From an uncultured Collinsella sp. (GTDB taxonomy: Bacteria > Actinomycetota > Coriobacteriia > Coriobacteriales > Coriobacteriaceae), in the NCBI GenBank assembly GCA_900547345.1, contig URGG01000023.1, positions 1 to 22,359 on the forward strand: DNA of 22,359 bases. The letters are read 5' to 3'. Both the position numbers and the translations under genes were made by a program. Positions 1 through 7,187 of the stretch are shown one piece after another. The number at the start of each line of letters is the position of its first letter. Within the stretch, counting starts at the first letter, position 1. The notes beneath the pieces are model-generated. The model was not told the origin of the DNA and did no database searches. It saw only the letters and a program-made list of their open reading frames with translations.

Positions 1-26
1 GGGGCGTCGGTTGTGGCCGACGCCCC
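1..26 (-). terminator. Hairpin downstream of the acyltransferase gene, probable terminator at the window edge
   Basis: A perfect 10-bp inverted repeat (GGGGCGTCGG at 1-10, CCGACGCCCC at 17-26) with a 6-nt loop lies about 30 bp past the stop codon of the minus-strand acyltransferase gene. On the minus strand any U-tract would fall to the left of position 1, outside the window, so the terminator call is incomplete. Confidence 0.5.
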
Positions 27-55
27 CTCCGGGGGCAAGCGGATTTGACGGTGTG

Positions 56-2272
56 TTACTTGTCGCCGCCTAGCTTGTGCGGTTTGTAGGCGAGCGCGTT
101 GACGAGTGCGTCAGCAGCGGATTTGACGGCCGCCGGCTGCGGATCGTTAACGTGATCCTCGGGGTGCACGGGCAGGTCTTTCTTGACGGCATCGTGGATG
201 AGCTTAAGGTACTCGGTCACACCTGCGTTCGACAGGTGCGTGCCGTCGCCGTCGAACAGGTCGTTGCGGTTGGCACTATATCCGTACCAGTCGATAACGC
301 GAACGTTTTTATAGCGCGAGGCGGCGTTGGCAATGGCCTGATTGGTGGCACCGACCCATGGCTGCGGGCTGCGCGTGTTTACAAATACGACGGTGCGCTG
401 ATTGCCGGCATCGGCCATGATGGCGTCAATCTGGGCATCGGTCACTAGGCCGTTGGTGCCCAGCGCAAAGACTACGATCTTGCCGGCGAGGTTCTGCTGG
501 ATATAACCCTCAAATGTTGTGCGGCCCGCATCGAACTGGCGGCCCTTTTCGGCATCGATGTGACTGTGGGGGAACACGCCGTCAAAGGAACCGACGGCGC
601 GCAGCGACACGGAGTCGCCGATCATCAGCAGGTCGTAGGATCCGTCGGGGAAGCCGTCGTTGTCCTTGTCGGTGTCATCGGCCGCCTGCTGGTCCTGGGG
701 TTTTGCATTTTTGGCTTCCTTGTTTAGGATTTCGGCGCCCTCGCCGCTCAGCGCGGATGTGTCGGGCACAAAGACCAGACCACCCAGCGCCACGACAAGC
801 ACGACGCCGCAAACGGCGCACACGGGAATATGCGCGCGCACCCAGCCGGCGGGCGTGGTGGTGCCATCGCGGAATTCGGCGACGGTGCGGCCGAAGGCGC
901 CCTTCCTAAACGGCGTTTCGATAAAGCGATAGGAGCACTCGGCGGCGGCGACCACCACAAGTACCTGCAAGATGTACTGCCACCAGGGCGTATCGCTGAT
1001 GTTGGCGACCGGGTTCATGAGGAGCAGCAGCGGATAGTGCCACAGGTAGATGCTGTAGGAGCGCTTGCCAATCCATACAAGCGGCTCGGCGGCCAAAGCC
1101 CGTGCGACCATGCCCTGGGGCTGCACACATGCCGCAATAACCATGAGCGTGAGGATGGAGCACAGTAGCGTGCCTCCGCGATATTGGAAGGCGGTGTAGC
1201 CGTTGGTGAGCGCGACCATGGCGGCAAGGCCAACCAGACCCACGACGCCCAAGACATCGATGGATGCGGGCGAGGACCAAAAGCGCACGAGGGCGCTCGG
1301 CTGTGCCGGGGCGGTATCGGCTGATTCGTCGGCCTTCTTGCCAGGCTTGTCCTCAGCGTTCTTGCCGTGCTTGGCGGCGCCAGCCAGGCGATTGAGCCCC
1401 AAACGATGAGCGAGACGCACCGGCGCCAGATCGCTATCGGGGATAAAGGCCATCCAGGCGCCCAGCAGCAGCGAGAACACGCGGGTGTCGGTGCCGTAGT
1501 ACACGCGGCTGGGGTCGGCGGCAGGGTTGTAAAGCGCCATCATGGCGAGGGCAGATACCGCGGCAAGGCCCAGAACCACGCGGCGCGTGTTGGGCTTGCT
1601 CACATGCATGGATACCATGGCAAACAGCAGTGGCGGCCAAATCAGGTAGAACTGTTCCTCGATGGCAAGCGACCAAAAGTGCGTGAGCGGCGAGGGGTCG
1701 CCCAGAGCATTGAAGTACGAGACGTTTTGGGCAATCTGCCACCAGTTGTTGAAGAACAACAGCGACGGCAGGATGTCGGGGCGCATCTTGGTGAGCATCA
1801 CGTGGTTAAAGACGGTGCACAGCGCGCAGGTCACCACTACGACGGTCACCACGGCGGGGAACAGGCGGCGGATACGGCGGATCCAGAAGCTCTTGAGGTC
1901 GATGCGGCCGGTCTTTGTCACTTCGTTGATGAGCAGACGCGTGATCAGATAGCCCGAAAGCACAAAGAAGATCGTGACGCCGAGCAGGCCGCCCTGTGCC
2001 CATGTGAGGTTGAGGTGATAGAGCACCACCGCGACGACGGCAAGCGTGCGCAGGCCGTCGAGGGCGGGGATATAGCGAGATTTGGGGCGCGTGGGCGCCT
2101 GTTCTTTTGCAGCGCTGTTGGTGCGGGCACCCTTGTTGGCGGGCGCGCGATGGGGGCCTGCAGCGCGGCACGGTTCGGTGGCTTGTCGGTTAGCGCGCGA
2201 ACGTTCGTGCGGCGCTTGTTGATCGCTCGCGTGGCGTGAGCTGCGCGAACTCGATCGCGGGAATTGTTCCAT
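56..2272 (-). CDS. Membrane O-acyltransferase with C-terminal SGNH domain (OatA-like)
   Basis: Predicted integral membrane acyltransferase of the Acyl_transf_3 type joined to an extracytoplasmic SGNH/GDSL-like domain, the layout of OatA-type enzymes that move acetyl groups across the membrane onto peptidoglycan or another surface glycan. Residues 1-65 are a basic, Ser/Arg-rich cytoplasmic tail. The acyltransferase core opens with DGLRTLAVVAVVLYH (conserved His86) and GVTIFFVLSGYLITR, followed by several hydrophobic segments to about residue 455. A final membrane segment lies near 482-503. The SGNH part has GDS (Ser554), GTNG (Asn607) and DGTH (Asp676, His679). A hydrophilic Lys/Asp/Ala-rich insert occupies about 300-328. 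At 738 residues it is full length for the fused form. It is the only minus-strand gene here and is divergent from the ribokinase gene. A TACAAT -10-like hexamer reads on the minus strand at 2317-2312. The acceptor glycan cannot be told from sequence. Confidence 0.92.
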   Translation of the reverse strand: MEQFPRSSSRSSRHASDQQAPHERSRANRQATEPCRAAGPHRAPANKGARTNSAAKEQAPTRPKSRYIPALDGLRTLAVVAVVLYHLNLTWAQGGLLGVTIFFVLSGYLITRLLINEVTKTGRIDLKSFWIRRIRRLFPAVVTVVVVTCALCTVFNHVMLTKMRPDILPSLLFFNNWWQIAQNVSYFNALGDPSPLTHFWSLAIEEQFYLIWPPLLFAMVSMHVSKPNTRRVVLGLAAVSALAMMALYNPAADPSRVYYGTDTRVFSLLLGAWMAFIPDSDLAPVRLAHRLGLNRLAGAAKHGKNAEDKPGKKADESADTAPAQPSALVRFWSSPASIDVLGVVGLVGLAAMVALTNGYTAFQYRGGTLLCSILTLMVIAACVQPQGMVARALAAEPLVWIGKRSYSIYLWHYPLLLLMNPVANISDTPWWQYILQVLVVVAAAECSYRFIETPFRKGAFGRTVAEFRDGTTTPAGWVRAHIPVCAVCGVVLVVALGGLVFVPDTSALSGEGAEILNKEAKNAKPQDQQAADDTDKDNDGFPDGSYDLLMIGDSVSLRAVGSFDGVFPHSHIDAEKGRQFDAGRTTFEGYIQQNLAGKIVVFALGTNGLVTDAQIDAIMADAGNQRTVVFVNTRSPQPWVGATNQAIANAASRYKNVRVIDWYGYSANRNDLFDGDGTHLSNAGVTEYLKLIHDAVKKDLPVHPEDHVNDPQPAAVKSAADALVNALAYKPHKLGGDK

Positions 2273-2366
2273 AAAACTTCATCCAATAACGAGAATAATC
2301 AGCACGCCTTCATTGTAGCCGCCTGCTCCTGTGAATGCTTGCTGCCGGCGCAAGCTCAAGCGCGCG

Positions 2367-2395
2367 TCCACATCAAAGTGAACTAAAGTTATAGA
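2367..2395 (+). promoter_or_regulatory. Candidate promoter of the ribokinase-nucleoside hydrolase pair
   Basis: TCCACA at 2367-2372 and TATAGA at 2390-2395 are separated by 17 bp and sit about 65 bp upstream of the ribokinase start. The -35 is a weak match and the -10 a fair one. No operator-like palindrome was noticed. Confidence 0.4.
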
Positions 2396-2458
2396 GGTGC
2401 GAGAGCGCATGATTGACGGCCAACAGCGGGTGCAGAGCTCGCGGACGAGGAGGTTTCC

Positions 2459-3454
2459 ATGGCAGATTGCGGCATCGTTGCGGTGTTCGGCAGCATGAAC
2501 ATGGACCTTTCGGTGGCGTGCGAGCGCATGCCGCGTGCGGGCGAGACCGTCGGCGGCAGCGGGTTTATCACTAATGCCGGCGGCAAAGGCGCCAACCAGG
2601 CCGTAGCTGCCGTGCGCATGGGCGCGTGCACGCACATGATCGGCGCGGTCGGCTGCGACGCATTTGGCACGTCGCTCGTGGCGGGGCTCCAAGACGCCGG
2701 CGTGGACTGTGGCCTTATAGCGCGTCGCGATGATGTGGAGACGGGAACGGCGACCATCATTCGCTGCGAGGGCGACAACCGCATCGTGCTGTCACCGGGC
2801 GCCAACCATGCGCTTGCGGGCGAGGACGTTGCCTGCGCGCTGAGACGTCTGGTGGCCGATGAACTCGATGGTGACGCCAGCAAGATTGCCCCGGCTGCCG
2901 GAAGCGTCTTTATCGCCCAGGGTGAATGTGACCTTGCAGCGACGGCCGAGGCGCTTGTTTGCGCTCACGAGCTCGGGTTCTATACATTCTTTAATCCAGC
3001 GCCTGCCTGCGAGTTGCCTGCGGAGGCCTGGCCTGCGGTCGACCTGGTCTGCCCCAACGAGACTGAGTGCCAGATGCTGACGGGCATCTTGCCCGCGGAT
3101 GATGCGAGCTGCGTCGCGGCACTCAACGCCCTGCTCGCCAAGGGTGCCGGAGCTGCGGTCATCACGTTGGGCGGCGCCGGGTCGGTTACGCTCGGCGACG
3201 ACGGCGAGCTGCTGCGCATGCCGGCGCTTTCGAGCGCGGTGGTCGATACGACGGCCGCGGGCGATACGTTTATCGGTGCGCTTGCTGCGGCTCGTCTGGA
3301 GGGCCTGCCGCTCTTTGAGTGCATGGCGGCGGGTGCACGCGCCTCGGCGGTGACGGTGTCGCGCTTGGGCGCGCAACAGTCGATTCCCACGCGTGCCGAA
3401 GTTGATCGTGTGTTTGATTTAGACGATTTAGTACAAGACGGAGAAGCGGAGTAG
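2459..3454 (+). CDS. rbsK: Ribokinase (PfkB family)
   Basis: Cytoplasmic PfkB-family sugar kinase, most likely ribokinase, converting D-ribose and ATP to ribose 5-phosphate. The N-terminal GSMNMDLSVACERMPRAGE and the NAGGKGANQAVAAVRMGA segment match the ribokinase sugar-binding signature. The C-terminal DTTAAGDTFIGALAA carries the anion-hole glycines and catalytic Asp of the second PfkB signature. The length, 331 residues, is slightly above the usual 300-310. The ATG is set by GAGGAGG at 2447-2453. The next gene, a nucleoside hydrolase, starts 4 bp after the stop, so ribose released from nucleosides is the probable substrate. PfkB kinases vary in substrate, so a related sugar or nucleoside cannot be excluded. 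Confidence 0.88.
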   Translation: MADCGIVAVFGSMNMDLSVACERMPRAGETVGGSGFITNAGGKGANQAVAAVRMGACTHMIGAVGCDAFGTSLVAGLQDAGVDCGLIARRDDVETGTATIIRCEGDNRIVLSPGANHALAGEDVACALRRLVADELDGDASKIAPAAGSVFIAQGECDLAATAEALVCAHELGFYTFFNPAPACELPAEAWPAVDLVCPNETECQMLTGILPADDASCVAALNALLAKGAGAAVITLGGAGSVTLGDDGELLRMPALSSAVVDTTAAGDTFIGALAAARLEGLPLFECMAAGARASAVTVSRLGAQQSIPTRAEVDRVFDLDDLVQDGEAE

Positions 3455-3458
3455 AACA

Positions 3459-4433
3459 ATGGCAATCAAGAAGCTGATCCTTGATCTGGATATGGGTGTG
3501 GACGATGCGATGGCGCTTGCCTATGCCATCGCGAGCCCCGAGGTTGAGCTCGTGGGCATTACCACGTGCTTTGGCAATGTGCGCGTCGACCAGTCGGCGC
3601 ATAACTGCCTGGCGGTGCTCGACCTGTTGGGTCGTCCCGAGGTGCCGGTGTACCTGGGTGCCGATCGTCCTCTGCAGGCGACTGAGCCCTATACGCCGCC
3701 GGCGTCCACCGCGCTCATTCACGGCAAGAACGGCATCGGCGGCGCGAGCGTGCCCGCGTCGCCCTACGAGCCGGTGGGGGCGACCTCGGCCGACGGCAAC
3801 GCTGCGGTCGATTATCTGATCGATGCCGCGCGCACCTATGGTCCCGATCTGATCTACGTGGCGATTGGCCCGCTCTCCAACCTGGCGCTCGCCCTGGAGC
3901 GCGATGCGGCGGCGATGATGTCCATCGGCCGCGTGGTCGTGATGGGCGGCGCCCTTACCGTGCCCGGCAACGTGAGCGCGGGCGCCGAGGCCAACATGGC
4001 GAGCGACCCCGAGGCAGCCGACGCGGTGCTGCGTTCAGGTCGTAAGCTCACCATGGTGGGTCTGGACGTGACGCATCGCGTGGTGCTTACACGCCGCGAC
4101 ATTGCCGGCTGGACGGGCTCGGGCACCATGGCGGGCTGCGCATTTGCGAGCATGGTCGAGCACTACATTGGCTCGTACGAGATGAACGCACCCTACCTGG
4201 GTGGTTGTGCGCTGCACGATCCGCTGGCCGTTGCCGTGGCGATCGACCCCACGCTCGTAGGTGCGCTCGGCTGCAACCTGCGTGTTGATCTGCTGGGCGA
4301 GTACCGCGGTCGCACCATCTGCGACGAGCATCGCCTGTCCGACCCCGACAAGAGCGCGCTTGTGGCACTCACCGTGGACGCCCCGCGCTTTCTGTCCGAG
4401 TTCAAGGCGCGCATGGCCCGCATCCTAGGCTAG
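3459..4433 (+). CDS. Inosine-uridine-preferring nucleoside hydrolase
   Basis: Hydrolyses ribonucleosides to a free base and D-ribose in the cytoplasm. The N-terminal LDLDMGVDDAMAL holds the Ca2+-binding aspartates of the IUNH family (Asp9, 11, 15, 16); the usual motif is DTDPGxDDA, so the Pro is a Met here. GPLSNLALAL and VVMGGALTVPGN match family blocks, and the late LHDPLAVAVAID supplies the conserved His-Asp pair near the active site. The length, 324 residues, is typical. It begins 4 bp after the ribokinase stop, so the two are almost certainly co-transcribed and act in sequence. No nucleoside transporter is adjacent. Base preference (purine or pyrimidine) cannot be read from the sequence. 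Confidence 0.9.
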   Translation: MAIKKLILDLDMGVDDAMALAYAIASPEVELVGITTCFGNVRVDQSAHNCLAVLDLLGRPEVPVYLGADRPLQATEPYTPPASTALIHGKNGIGGASVPASPYEPVGATSADGNAAVDYLIDAARTYGPDLIYVAIGPLSNLALALERDAAAMMSIGRVVVMGGALTVPGNVSAGAEANMASDPEAADAVLRSGRKLTMVGLDVTHRVVLTRRDIAGWTGSGTMAGCAFASMVEHYIGSYEMNAPYLGGCALHDPLAVAVAIDPTLVGALGCNLRVDLLGEYRGRTICDEHRLSDPDKSALVALTVDAPRFLSEFKARMARILG

Positions 4434-4530
4434 GCTCGGGATCGAAGCACGCCCATCTGCTCGATGTGGCCGCTGGCGGGCCGACATCTACCGTTCGCCA
4501 GCCCGATGGTCCCCGGGGCGGGGAGAGCGC

Positions 4531-4536
4531 TATAAT
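4531..4536 (+). promoter_or_regulatory. Consensus -10 box of the beta-glucoside operon
   Basis: A perfect TATAAT lies 15 bp before the first RAT element. No good -35 hexamer is found 16-18 bp upstream (GGTCCC or TGGTCC), so activation or a relaxed -35 is possible. Transcription would start near 4543, placing the RAT elements at the very 5' end of the mRNA. Confidence 0.6.
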
Positions 4537-4550
4537 GCATTCTGCATCTT

Positions 4551-4580
4551 GGATTGTTACTCCTGTGTGGAGGCATGCCC
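4551..4580 (+). promoter_or_regulatory. RAT element 1 (ribonucleic antiterminator for BglG/LicT-type protein)
   Basis: The 5' half reads GGATTGTTAC, identical to the conserved 5' half of bgl/lic RAT sequences. An upper stem TCC/GGA with a 5-nt loop follows, then the 3' half GGCATGCCC, which stands for the usual GGCAAAACC. The 30-nt length matches known RATs. It lies in the leader of the gene for its presumed binding protein. Confidence 0.82.
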
Positions 4581-4596
4581 AAGAGCAATACAACAC

Positions 4597-4619
4597 GGAT
4601 TGTTACGTAAGGCATGACC
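4597..4619 (+). promoter_or_regulatory. RAT element 2 (short form, overlaps terminator)
   Basis: GGATTGTTAC and GGCATGACC are joined only by GTAA, a GNRA-type tetraloop, where other RATs have an upper stem. Its 3' half, starting at 4611, is the 5' arm of the following terminator, so antiterminator and terminator folds exclude each other, as in bgl and lic leaders. Confidence 0.7.
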
Positions 4620-4653
4620 GCAATAGCACTGCTATTGGCTATCATGCCTTTTT
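4609..4653 (+). terminator. Leader terminator controlled by the RAT elements
   Basis: The outer stem AAGGCATGA (4609-4617) pairs with TCATGCCTT (4642-4650). The inner stem CAATAGC (4621-4627) pairs with GCTATTG (4631-4637) around an ACT loop. The Ts at 4649-4653 complete an intrinsic terminator 30 bp before the antiterminator start codon. Its outer 5' arm is shared with RAT element 2. Confidence 0.82.
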
Positions 4654-4682
4654 CTGTGAGTGTTCTTGAAAGGAGGTTCACC

Positions 4683-5522
4683 ATGCTTGCAATTAAAAAG
4701 CTTAACAACAACGCGGTTCTTTGCCGTGACGGACAGGGGCGAGATGTCATCGCCATGGGCAGGGGCGTCGGTTTCGGCGGAGATTTTCCTCGAGAGCTCC
4801 CTCTTTCTAAAATCGAGCATACGTTTTACGACATTGATCCTAAAGGACAAGATGTCATGAGGGATCTTCCCTCGGATATCGTGATGTTTGCGGCGAAAGT
4901 TATGGACATCGTTGCCAACGAACTGCCCTACGACCTCTCGACCAATGCGACGCTGTTCATGGCTGATCACCTGTCGTTTGCCGTTGCGCGAGCCCAAAAG
5001 GGGGTCCGCATCGCGATGCCTCTTGCCTATGAAGTGCGGGAGACGTATCCGAAGGAATACAAGGCTGCCCAGTTTATCGTCATGCGACTCGAGAAGGAGC
5101 TCGGAGAGCGGCTTCCCAAGGATGAGATTGCCAGTATTGCGATGAATCTCGTGAACGCACGGGTTGTTGAAGCCGTCAAAGCCACGGCCGAGCCCGCAAA
5201 GCAGTTCGACGATATGCTCGAGGACGTTATCGAGATTCTCGAAAGCGATTTCCGCATTATTGTCGACCGCGATTCCTTTGATTTCACCCGCTTCGCCACG
5301 CATCTGCGGTACCTGTTCAAGCGCATTCAAGCCGGCGAGTCGCTGAACAGCGCCAACATGCAGATGTACAAGAACTTTCGTGAGGAGTTTCCGCAGTTGG
5401 CAGAGTGCGTGAAGCATATCGGTTCCTATTGTCGTGAAACGTGGGACGCCACGCTCTCCGAGGAGGAGGAACTCTATCTAATGATCCATCTCAACCGGAT
5501 CATCTCCAAAAAAGGATTGTAA
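4683..5522 (+). CDS. BglG/LicT-family transcriptional antiterminator (CAT-PRD1-PRD2)
   Basis: RNA-binding antiterminator of 279 residues, the family's usual length. Residues 1-55 form the co-antiterminator domain that binds RAT hairpins (MLAIKKLNNNAVLC, GRDVIAMGRGVGFG). PRD1 and PRD2 follow and are normally phosphorylated by PTS proteins. The predicted regulatory histidines are His96 in PRD1 (MADHLSFA) and His207 (FATHLRYL) and His269 (LMIHLNRI) in PRD2, matching LicT positions 100, 207 and 269. The second PRD1 histidine (LicT 159) is Asn155 here (IAMNLVNAR). The start at 4683 is favoured by GAAAGGAGG at 4668-4676; the reading frame stays open upstream but there it would run through the terminator. 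It is followed by its likely sugar permease and a phospho-glucosidase, so it should induce them in response to a beta-glucoside. Confidence 0.93.
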   Translation: MLAIKKLNNNAVLCRDGQGRDVIAMGRGVGFGGDFPRELPLSKIEHTFYDIDPKGQDVMRDLPSDIVMFAAKVMDIVANELPYDLSTNATLFMADHLSFAVARAQKGVRIAMPLAYEVRETYPKEYKAAQFIVMRLEKELGERLPKDEIASIAMNLVNARVVEAVKATAEPAKQFDDMLEDVIEILESDFRIIVDRDSFDFTRFATHLRYLFKRIQAGESLNSANMQMYKNFREEFPQLAECVKHIGSYCRETWDATLSEEEELYLMIHLNRIISKKGL

Positions 5523-5546
5523 CCCGTAGCCATTCGGGGCATGACC
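5514..5546 (+). promoter_or_regulatory. RAT element 3, across the antiterminator stop codon
   Basis: GGATTGTAAC, an upper stem CCG/CGG with an 8-nt loop, and GGCATGACC repeat the pattern of RAT elements 1 and 2. The TAA stop codon of the antiterminator gene lies inside the 5' half. A RAT between the antiterminator and permease genes is also the layout of the E. coli bgl operon. No T-tract terminator follows; the 3' half instead overlaps a hairpin around the permease ribosome binding site. Confidence 0.72.
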
Positions 5547-5588
5547 TTTGCCGATTCGAACAGTAAGCCAAGATTGTGCAAAGGAGCC
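5538..5588 (+). promoter_or_regulatory. Hairpin able to sequester the PTS permease Shine-Dalgarno
   Basis: CCTTTGC (5545-5551) is perfectly complementary to GCAAAGG (5578-5584), and GGC (5538-5540) to GCC (5586-5588) across a small internal loop. The right arm contains the Shine-Dalgarno AAAGGAG (5580-5586). The left arm is the 3' half of RAT element 3, so the two folds exclude each other. The 26-nt loop makes the hairpin only moderately stable. Confidence 0.5.
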
Positions 5589-5592
5589 AATG

Positions 5593-7041
5593 ATGGCAAA
5601 TTACAAAAAGGTGGCAGAGCAGATTCTCTCCACTGTGGGCGGGGCGGAAAACGTGGCTTCGGTTACGCATTGCATGACGCGCCTGCGCTTCAACCTCAAG
5701 GATGAAAGCCTCTCGAATGATGAGAAGCTTGAGGACATCTCGTCTATCATCAGCGTCGTGCACGCCGGAGGGCAGGTGCAGCTGGTGGTCGGGCCCACGG
5801 TCGACAAGGTCTACGACGAGGTTTGTAAGCAGGGCGGATTCGAGGTCACGGTATCGATTGACGAGGAACTCGATGGCCCTCAGCTTAGCTGGAAGGAGCG
5901 CTTGGCGCCCAAGCACCTCTTCAATCAGCTGCTCGATGCCGTGAGCGGCGCTATCACCCCGATCCTTCCGATCTTTTGTGTCGCCGGTATCTTCAAGATG
6001 CTCGTTATTCTGTTTGGGCCCGAAGGCGCCGGTTTTATGTCCGAAACGAGCGACCTGTATCGGATCCTTTCCCTGGTGGGCGATGCGGCGTATTACTACT
6101 TCCCGGTGTTTGCCGCCTATAGCTCGGCTAAGAAGTTCAAAACGAGTCCTGTGCTGGCACTGCTCATCGCTGTTGTGATGATTTATCCCGACATGCTCGC
6201 TATTGTTGAGGACGGAAAGCCTTTCAGCGTCTTCGGCATCCCCATGCAGCTCGTCAACTACACCCAGGCTGTTCTTCCGGTCATCTTGATCACCTGGGCC
6301 CAGTCCTATGTTGAGCGCTTCTTTAAGAAGATCTCGCCTGATATGTTGCGCATTCTGATCGTACCCGTGGGTACGGTGCTCGTGATGTTGCCGGTCGCGC
6401 TGTGCCTCTGCGGCCCTGCCGTCCAATTTGTCATGGGCCTTGTGGCCGATTTCATCATTTGGCTCGCCTCTGTTGCCGGTCCCGCCGCGACCGCGGTTAT
6501 CGGCGCATTCTGGAATCTGATCATCGCCACCGGCATGCACGTGCCGATCTATACCGCCATATTGCCCGCCGCGCTCCAGAACGGTTACGACGCCATCTTA
6601 TACCCCGGCACCGCGGTTGTAGCCTACACCACGCTTGCCATCGCGCTCGCCTATGGCCTGCGCGCTAAGGGCAAGGAGAGTCGAGCCACGGGCTGGAACT
6701 TGTTCATCACCTATGCCTTCGGTCGCGTGAGTGAGCCCATCATCTACGGCATCCTGTTTCGCGACAAGAAGGCTCTTGCCTGGAACATGATTGGTGGTGC
6801 TGTCGGTGGTCTGCTGGTAAGCCTTCTTCATGCCAACGTCTATATCTTCACTGGCGTTGGTTTCCCATGGATGAACGTGCTCATGTTTGCTCAGGATATC
6901 ATCCCTGGCACCATCGGGTGTCTTGCTGGCGGTGCCGTGACGTTTGCGTTGGCGATGATTTTTGGATTTGAAGGACAGGAGAAGATGCCGTTGAAGTCCA
7001 AGAGCGGCGATTCTGAGGCCGTTGAATCCGTCGAGGCATAA
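5593..7041 (+). CDS. PTS beta-glucoside-type EIIBC permease (no EIIA domain)
   Basis: Membrane permease that imports and phosphorylates a beta-glucoside in the PEP phosphotransferase system. Residues 1-90 are the EIIB domain with phospho-acceptor Cys27 in VTHCMTRLRF. Residues from about 105 to 460 are the EIIC membrane domain of the glucose/glucoside superfamily, with the late conserved block RVSEPIIYGILFRDK. At 482 residues it ends after EIIC, so it lacks the C-terminal EIIA found in BglF and must take phosphate from a EIIA encoded elsewhere. The ATG at 5593 is chosen because AAAGGAG at 5580-5586 lies 6 bp upstream; an adjacent ATG at 5590 and a TTG at 5548 are less likely. The antiterminator gene upstream and the GH1 gene downstream support a beta-glucoside substrate. 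Confidence 0.93.
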   Translation: MANYKKVAEQILSTVGGAENVASVTHCMTRLRFNLKDESLSNDEKLEDISSIISVVHAGGQVQLVVGPTVDKVYDEVCKQGGFEVTVSIDEELDGPQLSWKERLAPKHLFNQLLDAVSGAITPILPIFCVAGIFKMLVILFGPEGAGFMSETSDLYRILSLVGDAAYYYFPVFAAYSSAKKFKTSPVLALLIAVVMIYPDMLAIVEDGKPFSVFGIPMQLVNYTQAVLPVILITWAQSYVERFFKKISPDMLRILIVPVGTVLVMLPVALCLCGPAVQFVMGLVADFIIWLASVAGPAATAVIGAFWNLIIATGMHVPIYTAILPAALQNGYDAILYPGTAVVAYTTLAIALAYGLRAKGKESRATGWNLFITYAFGRVSEPIIYGILFRDKKALAWNMIGGAVGGLLVSLLHANVYIFTGVGFPWMNVLMFAQDIIPGTIGCLAGGAVTFALAMIFGFEGQEKMPLKSKSGDSEAVESVEA

Positions 7042-7069
7042 GAGGCTACTACACAAATATGCTCCCCAG

Positions 7070-7122
7070 CCGTTGCGCGGTCCGACCCCTTGGCCGCGCA
7101 ACGGTACTGTGCTGTTGCGCGG
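7070..7122 (+). repeat. Intercistronic perfect hairpin with an extra half copy
   Basis: CCGTTGCGCGG (7070-7080) and CCGCGCAACGG (7094-7104) form a perfect 11-bp stem with a 13-nt loop between the permease and glucosidase genes. A direct partial copy, GTTGCGCGG, occurs at 7114-7122 and could compete for the right arm. No T-tract follows, so it may process, stabilise or attenuate the transcript rather than terminate it. Confidence 0.55.
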
Positions 7123-7187
7123 CACTTGCCGAGTCCGTTGCGTTCGACAGTGTGGGCCGGGAATTTGATAGAAAGGACGACACCATA

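Noticed and set aside
1367..2239. Plus-strand open frame opposite the acyltransferase
   Set aside because: Its composition is His/Gly/Arg-rich without any recognisable motif; the minus strand encodes a complete acyltransferase with all catalytic residues.
4472..4502. Terminator after the nucleoside hydrolase (GCTGGCG/CGCCAGC)
   Set aside because: Only 7 bp of stem with a 17-nt loop and no T-tract; too weak to list as a terminator.
4614..4682. Upstream start for the antiterminator
   Set aside because: The extra residues would be encoded by the terminator hairpin; the CAT domain normally starts at MLAIKKLNNN and GAAAGGAGG precedes the ATG at 4683.
5548..5592. Upstream TTG start for the PTS permease
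   Set aside because: It would lie within the RAT/hairpin region without a Shine-Dalgarno; AAAGGAG precedes the ATG at 5593 and the EIIB domain begins there.
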